Source: a bacterium UBP2_UBA4780 (GTDB lineage: Bacteria; Edwardsbacteria; AC1; EtOH8). From it: 8,820 bases of DNA. Under the pieces are notes generated by a model, which worked only from the letters and a program-made list of their open reading frames with translations, made no database searches and was not told the origin of the DNA. Location: contig DHHE01000151.1 of assembly GCA_002403115.1 (NCBI GenBank), forward strand, positions 1 to 8,820, written 5' to 3'. The translations under genes and the position numbers were made by a program. How positions within the stretch are numbered: position 1 is the stretch's first letter; each line of letters opens with the position of its first letter. Of the stretch, positions 5,287-8,820 are shown piece by piece.

Positions 5287-6780
5287 ATGTACCGTACCCG
5301 TAAGATTCTTATACTGGCCTCGGCTATCGGACTGATGGCCATGCCGGCCATGGCCGGTGTCATAGTGCTGCCGGCCAATGAGATCACCTTCAACCCCCCG
5401 CTGGACACCCTGAACCCGGCGCACAGCGGTTACTGGTGGAACCCGGAATTCGTATTCCAGGACGACACCCTGTCCGCCGTCGACACCGTCATCCAGTTCA
5501 GGTACGATACCCTGGGGATTGGCTTCGCCGACCCGGGCGATCACCCCGCCTGGGTGATAACCGGCGTCAGCCTGAGCGCCGTTCACCGGGCCCATTACTG
5601 GAAAACCAAGGCCAGGTTCATCCCCTACATGCACGGGGCCCCGATGATAAACGTAGAGGACACCCTGCTCGCCTGGCCGCCCTTCAAGTTCGGCGCCACC
5701 GAGATGACCAACACCGTGGGGATCACCCAGCTGGACACGGCCCTGGCCGACAGCGCCTGGGACTGGGACGACATCGCCGGGCTGTCCGTTAAGTACGAGC
5801 CCAGGACCCCCAACGTCGTCTACTACATCAACCACCTCTATGTCACGGTCAGCTACGTGGACACGGCGGCGCCGGACACCGGACATTACTTCGAGTTCGA
5901 AACGTTCGCCAGCCCCCAGCTGCTGGGCGTGCCCTTCCAGATCGTCATCTCTGCCAGGAGCCTTGCCGGAAACCTGCTGGCCGGCTTTTGCGACTCCGTC
6001 GGCCTCTCCGACCTTACCGGCACCATCAGCCCCACTGCCTGCCAGTTCGACGGCGGGATCTGCAGCCTGTCGGTGACCATATCAGACGAGACGGCTTCCA
6101 ACACCATCACCGTCAGCGACGGGGACACCACCGGGGTGAGCAACGCCTTCGCCGTGGTCAACCCCGGCGTGCACCACTTCGAGTTCGGCGAGATAGCCTC
6201 GCCCCAGACAGCGGGGGCGCCCTTCCAGGTCTCCATAGCCGCCTGCGACTTCTTCGGGGACACCGTCGACGCCTTCAGCCAGCCGGCCGACATCTGGGAC
6301 CTGACCGGGGCCATGACCCCGGCCCCGACCATAACCTTCTCCGGCGGACTCTGGTCCGGTGAGGCGACCATCAATTCCGTTATCGCCTGGGACGTCATCA
6401 CCTGCGGCTACGACGACGGGACCAAGGCCTTGTTCACCGGCTCCAGCAACGGATTCGAGATCCGGGGGCAGATGGGTACGGCTGGAGAGCCGGTCCAACC
6501 GCCGGCGCAGATCAAGTCGTTTAACGCCCGGATCAACCCCAACCCGGTCAGGGGCCGGGCCGAGATCGAACTCCAGCTACCCAGTGAGGGGAGGGTGGAA
6601 GTTTCGGTGTTCAACATACTGGGACAGAAGGTCATGTCCCGGGACTTCGGGGACCTTCCGGCCGGGATAAGGTCCTTGCCCTGGCAGTTCGAGAAGAACC
6701 TCAATCCCGGAGTGTACTTCTTCACCATCACGATGGACGGGGGCAACCGGCTGGTTCGGAAGGTATCGGCGGTGCGGTAG
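5287..6780 (+). CDS. Secreted multidomain protein with T9SS-type C-terminal sorting domain, paralogue 2
   Basis: This 497-residue paralogue of the preceding gene has the same plan: a signal peptide with a basic n-region (R3, R5, K6) and an A-M-A cut site after residue 23, an N-terminal domain (24 to about 195), two Ig-like repeats (about 200-294 and 297-392) and a C-terminal sorting-type module (about 412-497). N-terminal landmarks recur: WW (50-51), RAHY (101-104), WDW (158-160) and YYIN (179-182). It has about ten extra residues before the WW pair. The module after 390 is almost identical to that of paralogue 1, while the N-terminal domain has diverged. C320 and C373 reproduce the 53-residue cysteine spacing; C252 and C258 form an extra pair region in repeat 1. 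The ATG at 5287 follows AGGGG (5275-5279) by 7 nt. Function is not recognised. The shared sorting module suggests the same export route for both, with different binding partners suggested by the divergent N-termini. Confidence 0.85.
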   Translation: MYRTRKILILASAIGLMAMPAMAGVIVLPANEITFNPPLDTLNPAHSGYWWNPEFVFQDDTLSAVDTVIQFRYDTLGIGFADPGDHPAWVITGVSLSAVHRAHYWKTKARFIPYMHGAPMINVEDTLLAWPPFKFGATEMTNTVGITQLDTALADSAWDWDDIAGLSVKYEPRTPNVVYYINHLYVTVSYVDTAAPDTGHYFEFETFASPQLLGVPFQIVISARSLAGNLLAGFCDSVGLSDLTGTISPTACQFDGGICSLSVTISDETASNTITVSDGDTTGVSNAFAVVNPGVHHFEFGEIASPQTAGAPFQVSIAACDFFGDTVDAFSQPADIWDLTGAMTPAPTITFSGGLWSGEATINSVIAWDVITCGYDDGTKALFTGSSNGFEIRGQMGTAGEPVQPPAQIKSFNARINPNPVRGRAEIELQLPSEGRVEVSVFNILGQKVMSRDFGDLPAGIRSLPWQFEKNLNPGVYFFTITMDGGNRLVRKVSAVR

Positions 6781-6838
6781 CAAGCGCAAAAGCCAGAACA
6801 AGGCCCCGCCATAAGGCGGGGCCTTGCTTTTGCACTTG
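6781..6838 (+). terminator. Rho-independent terminator of paralogue 2, with a long outer stem
   Basis: The core is a 12-bp stem: C6799-C6810 with G6815-G6826, loop ATAA. It is followed by TTTT at 6828-6831. An outer stem also exists: 6781-6793 is complementary to 6826-6838 with one mismatch (C6785/A6834), sharing G6826 with the core. The outer right arm includes the first three bases of the asnS -35 box, so terminator and promoter are interleaved. Confidence 0.88.
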
Positions 6839-6864
6839 ACTAACCGGCGGCTCTAAGATAAAAT
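6836..6864 (+). promoter_or_regulatory. asnS: sigma70 promoter of asnS
   Basis: TTGACT (6836-6841, 5 of 6) and TAAAAT (6859-6864, 5 of 6) are separated by 17 nt. The predicted start near 6871 leaves a leader of about 19 nt, too short for a T-box or other riboswitch, so control through a tRNA-sensing leader is unlikely. Confidence 0.82.
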
Positions 6865-6889
6865 AACCCGTAATTCGGAGGATGACATC

Positions 6890-8188
6890 ATGAAGCTCGA
6901 TTTCGTCCACATCGCGGACATAGGAAGCCACGTCGGCCGGGAGGTGACCCTCAAGGGTTGGCTGTACCACAAACGGTCCTCTGGCAAGATCCACTTCCTC
7001 CAGTTCCGCGACGGCACCGGGACCATTCAGGGAGTTATGGCCAAAAGCGAGGTCGACCAGGGGACGTTCGAACTTGGGGAGGGGGTCACCCAGGAATCAT
7101 CCGTCATGGTCAGGGGCCTGGTCAGGGAGGACAAGCGGGCGCCCTCCGGCTACGAGCTGACTGTCAAATCCCTGGAGATACTCCAGCTGACCCAGGACTA
7201 TCCGATCACCCCCAAGGAGCACGGTCCGGCCTTCCTGATGGAGAACCGCCATCTGTGGCTGCGCTCCTCGCGCCAGCACGCCGCCCTCAGGGTCCGCGAC
7301 ACCATCGAGCAGGCCATCCACGGATTCTTCCACCGGGAGGGCTTCATCCACACCCCGGCCCCGATCCTGACGCCGACCGCCTGCGAGGGGACCACCACCC
7401 TGTTCCAGACCGACTACTTCGGCCAGCCGGCCTTCCTGTCCCAGTCCGGGCAGATGTACATCGAGGCCACGGCCGCGGCCTTCGGCAAGGTCTACACCTT
7501 CACACCGGCCTTCCGGGCCGAGAAGTCCAAGACCCGCCGCCACCTGACCGAGCTGTGGATGGTGGACGCCGAGGCCAGCTTCTTCGAACATGCCGAGAAC
7601 ATGCAGTGCCAGGAGGGGATGGTCTGCGCCGTGGTGGAGAGGGTGCTCAACGACTGCCAGGCGGAGTTGAAGACCTTGGAACGGGACACGGCGCCGCTTG
7701 AGAAGATCAAAGGCCCCTTCCCCAGGATCTCTTACAAAGAGGCGGTGGAGTTGTGCAACAAGGCCGGGGTCCAAATAGAATACGGCGAGGACTTCGGGGC
7801 CCCCCACGACACGGCCATTGCCGGCAGTTTCGACCGGCCGGTTTTCGTCGACCGCTTCCCAACTTCGATCAAATCGTTCTACATGCAGCCCGACCCGCAG
7901 GACCCGACCGTGGTACTGGGCTCCGACCTCTACGCCACCGAGGGCTACGGCGAGATCATCGGCGGCTCCCAGCGCATCCACGACCTGGATCTGCTCCTGA
8001 AAAAGATGGAGGAGCACAAGGTCCCATACGAACCGTATAAGTGGTACGTGGACCTGCGGCGCTACGGCAGCGTGCCGCACTCGGGCTTCGGCATCGGCAT
8101 CGAGCGGACGGTCTGCTGGATCTGCGGCCTGTCGCACATCCGGGAGTCCATCCCGTTCCCCAGGATGCTGGAGAAGATATACCCGTGA
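6890..8188 (+). CDS. asnS: Asparaginyl-tRNA synthetase
   Basis: Class IIb aminoacyl-tRNA synthetase that charges tRNA-Asn with asparagine in the cytoplasm. The 432-residue protein has an N-terminal OB-fold anticodon-binding domain (about 18-100, with L-K-G-W-L-Y-H-K-R and the F-R-D-G-T-G turn). The catalytic domain follows: motif 1 near 145-160 ending in T-P-A-P-I-L, motif 2 FRAEKSKTRRHLTE (208-221) with W-M-V-D-A-E after it, and motif 3 GFGIGIERT (399-407). The T-R-R-H-L-T-E form of motif 2 favours AsnRS over AspRS, where I would expect a form closer to T-x-R-H-L-N-E. A non-discriminating AspRS is less likely but not fully excluded. GGAGG at 6877-6881, 8 nt before the ATG, sets the start; an overlapping ATG at 6882 is out of frame. 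It has its own promoter. No terminator follows, so the downstream lipoprotein gene, 67 nt away, may be co-transcribed. Confidence 0.95.
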   Translation: MKLDFVHIADIGSHVGREVTLKGWLYHKRSSGKIHFLQFRDGTGTIQGVMAKSEVDQGTFELGEGVTQESSVMVRGLVREDKRAPSGYELTVKSLEILQLTQDYPITPKEHGPAFLMENRHLWLRSSRQHAALRVRDTIEQAIHGFFHREGFIHTPAPILTPTACEGTTTLFQTDYFGQPAFLSQSGQMYIEATAAAFGKVYTFTPAFRAEKSKTRRHLTELWMVDAEASFFEHAENMQCQEGMVCAVVERVLNDCQAELKTLERDTAPLEKIKGPFPRISYKEAVELCNKAGVQIEYGEDFGAPHDTAIAGSFDRPVFVDRFPTSIKSFYMQPDPQDPTVVLGSDLYATEGYGEIIGGSQRIHDLDLLLKKMEEHKVPYEPYKWYVDLRRYGSVPHSGFGIGIERTVCWICGLSHIRESIPFPRMLEKIYP

Positions 8189-8211
8189 CCAGGGAGCAGT
8201 GCCTAGGGCGG

Positions 8212-8250
8212 AGGGGCAACCCTTCGGCTCCGCTCAGGGTAAAGGGGCAA
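8212..8250. repeat. Short repeat CCCTTCGGCTCCGCTCAGGG between 8-bp direct repeats
   Basis: AGGGGCAA occurs at 8212-8219 and again at 8243-8250. Between them lies a 23-nt segment whose core (8220-8239) has imperfect dyad ends: ACCCT at 8219-8223 and AGGGT at 8236-8240. The core resembles the CCCTTCGACTCCGCTCAGGG type of extragenic repeat that I recall from many bacterial and metagenomic genomes. The flanking direct repeats look like a target-site duplication, but 8 bp can arise by chance or tandem slippage. The right-hand copy supplies the Shine-Dalgarno of the following gene. Confidence 0.45.
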
Positions 8251-8255
8251 GTTTA

Positions 8256-8820
8256 GTGGATAGGAAAAATCGGGGAATCCGCAAGGGGCCGATGAGGGCG
8301 GCTTTCTTCGGCATTTTGCTGCTCGTCTGCCTGGCAGGTTGCGGTCCGGCACCGGTGGGCGAGCCGTTCGCCGGCGAGATCAACGTCAGGCTGGAGCCGG
8401 AGCAGACCGGGGCCGAGGGGGCGAAGAGGATCATCGTAAAAAGCCGCGGGTTCACCTGGATGCTGGACCCCAAGGCCGGCTACCTGGTTGACGGGATCGT
8501 GCTCTCCAAGAAGAACTACGGATCCGACTGGAACGCCATGCTCTCGCCCTGCGACCTGGCGCTGGCCTGGGGCAAGATGGTCAGCACCGGGCTCCACAAG
8601 CAGTGCCGGTGGTCCCAAAGCGGCCGATGGTACTATTGGCGCTACGACAAGGATTTCCCCTTCGACAACGCCTTCATCGCCAAGTGGTCGGCCAACACCC
8701 ACGTTATCCCGGCCAGCGAAAATCTGAAAACGGCCCTGGGAAAAGTTTCCAGGGGCGATACGGTGCGGCTGGAGGGGTGCCTGGTCTACCTTTCCGGGGG
8801 AAACGGGAAGGAACAGTACA
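8256..8820 (+). CDS. Predicted lipoprotein of unknown function, 3' end beyond window
   Basis: The frame stays open to the window edge (188 residues visible from GTG 8256). A hydrophobic signal segment ends in a perfect lipobox L-A-G-C, making Cys29 (Cys17 from ATG 8292) the predicted lipidated residue. With G-P after the Cys, export and membrane anchoring by the Lgt/LspA pathway are expected. I chose GTG 8256 because AAGGGG (8242-8247) lies 8 nt upstream; the ATG at 8292 has AAGGGG only 3 nt away. Both give a workable signal peptide. The mature part has W-R-Y-D-K-D-F-P, W-S-A-N-T-H-V-I-P-A and G-D-T-V-R-L-E-G-x-L-V. Together these resemble a widespread uncharacterised periplasmic/lipoprotein family that I recall with S-A-N-M-H-x-I-P-A and G-D-x-V-x-L-x-G motifs. 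No biochemical function is known to me. Confidence 0.75.
   Translation, partial: MDRKNRGIRKGPMRAAFFGILLLVCLAGCGPAPVGEPFAGEINVRLEPEQTGAEGAKRIIVKSRGFTWMLDPKAGYLVDGIVLSKKNYGSDWNAMLSPCDLALAWGKMVSTGLHKQCRWSQSGRWYYWRYDKDFPFDNAFIAKWSANTHVIPASENLKTALGKVSRGDTVRLEGCLVYLSGGNGKEQY

Noticed and set aside
6865..6889. T-box or other riboswitch ahead of asnS
   Set aside because: The predicted leader is only about 19 nt.
7097..8137. Minus-strand open frame opposite asnS
   Set aside because: Shadow of a conserved synthetase, with no motif or start signal of its own.
1..8820. Defence system, CRISPR array, prophage, transposase, tRNA or rRNA
   Set aside because: I read both strands for such signatures and saw none. 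Apart from the small repeats listed, there are no regular spaced repeats, recombinase motifs or cloverleaf-like segments.

Overview
The window is a GC-rich bacterial segment with every recognisable gene on the + strand. It combines housekeeping genes with a tandem pair of secreted surface-type proteins. Those proteins end in a C-terminal module resembling type IX secretion (T9SS) sorting / FlgD-Ig-like domains. With the GC-rich coding sequence, this suggests an uncultured lineage of or near the Fibrobacteres-Chlorobi-Bacteroidetes assemblage, for example one of the metagenome-derived candidate phyla. That placement is inference; no marker here fixes the taxon.

Layout: (a) 1-147 holds the terminator of an upstream gene, a possible extended -10 promoter and a leader with inverted repeats. 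(b) 148-3566 looks like one transcription unit: an MFS transporter, dephospho-CoA kinase (coaE, 1 nt after the transporter stop), peptide chain release factor 2 (prfB, with its programmed +1 frameshift intact at an in-frame UGA) and a stand-alone Lrp/AsnC ligand-binding (RAM) domain protein. It ends at a strong GC-rich terminator. (c) 3641-6838 holds two tandem paralogues of 482 and 497 residues. Each has its own near-perfect sigma70 promoter and its own terminator. Each protein has a signal peptide, a conserved N-terminal domain, two Ig-like repeats and a C-terminal sorting-type module. (d) 6836-8188 is asparaginyl-tRNA synthetase (asnS), whose promoter overlaps the foot of the preceding terminator. 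(e) 8256 to the window end is a predicted lipoprotein, cut off by the window edge, preceded by a small repeat flanked by 8-bp direct repeats.

The housekeeping block joins CoA biosynthesis and translation termination, with asnS adding aminoacylation. The paralogue pair is the accessory part and the likeliest source of novelty. Both copies are predicted to be exported and, if the lineage has a T9SS, sorted through it. They keep nearly identical C-termini and intergenic signals but have diverged at the N-terminus. Only the second copy has a perfect 17-bp palindrome over its predicted transcription start, which suggests the copies are expressed under different control. I see no tRNA, rRNA, CRISPR array, transposase, integrase or recognisable defence system.
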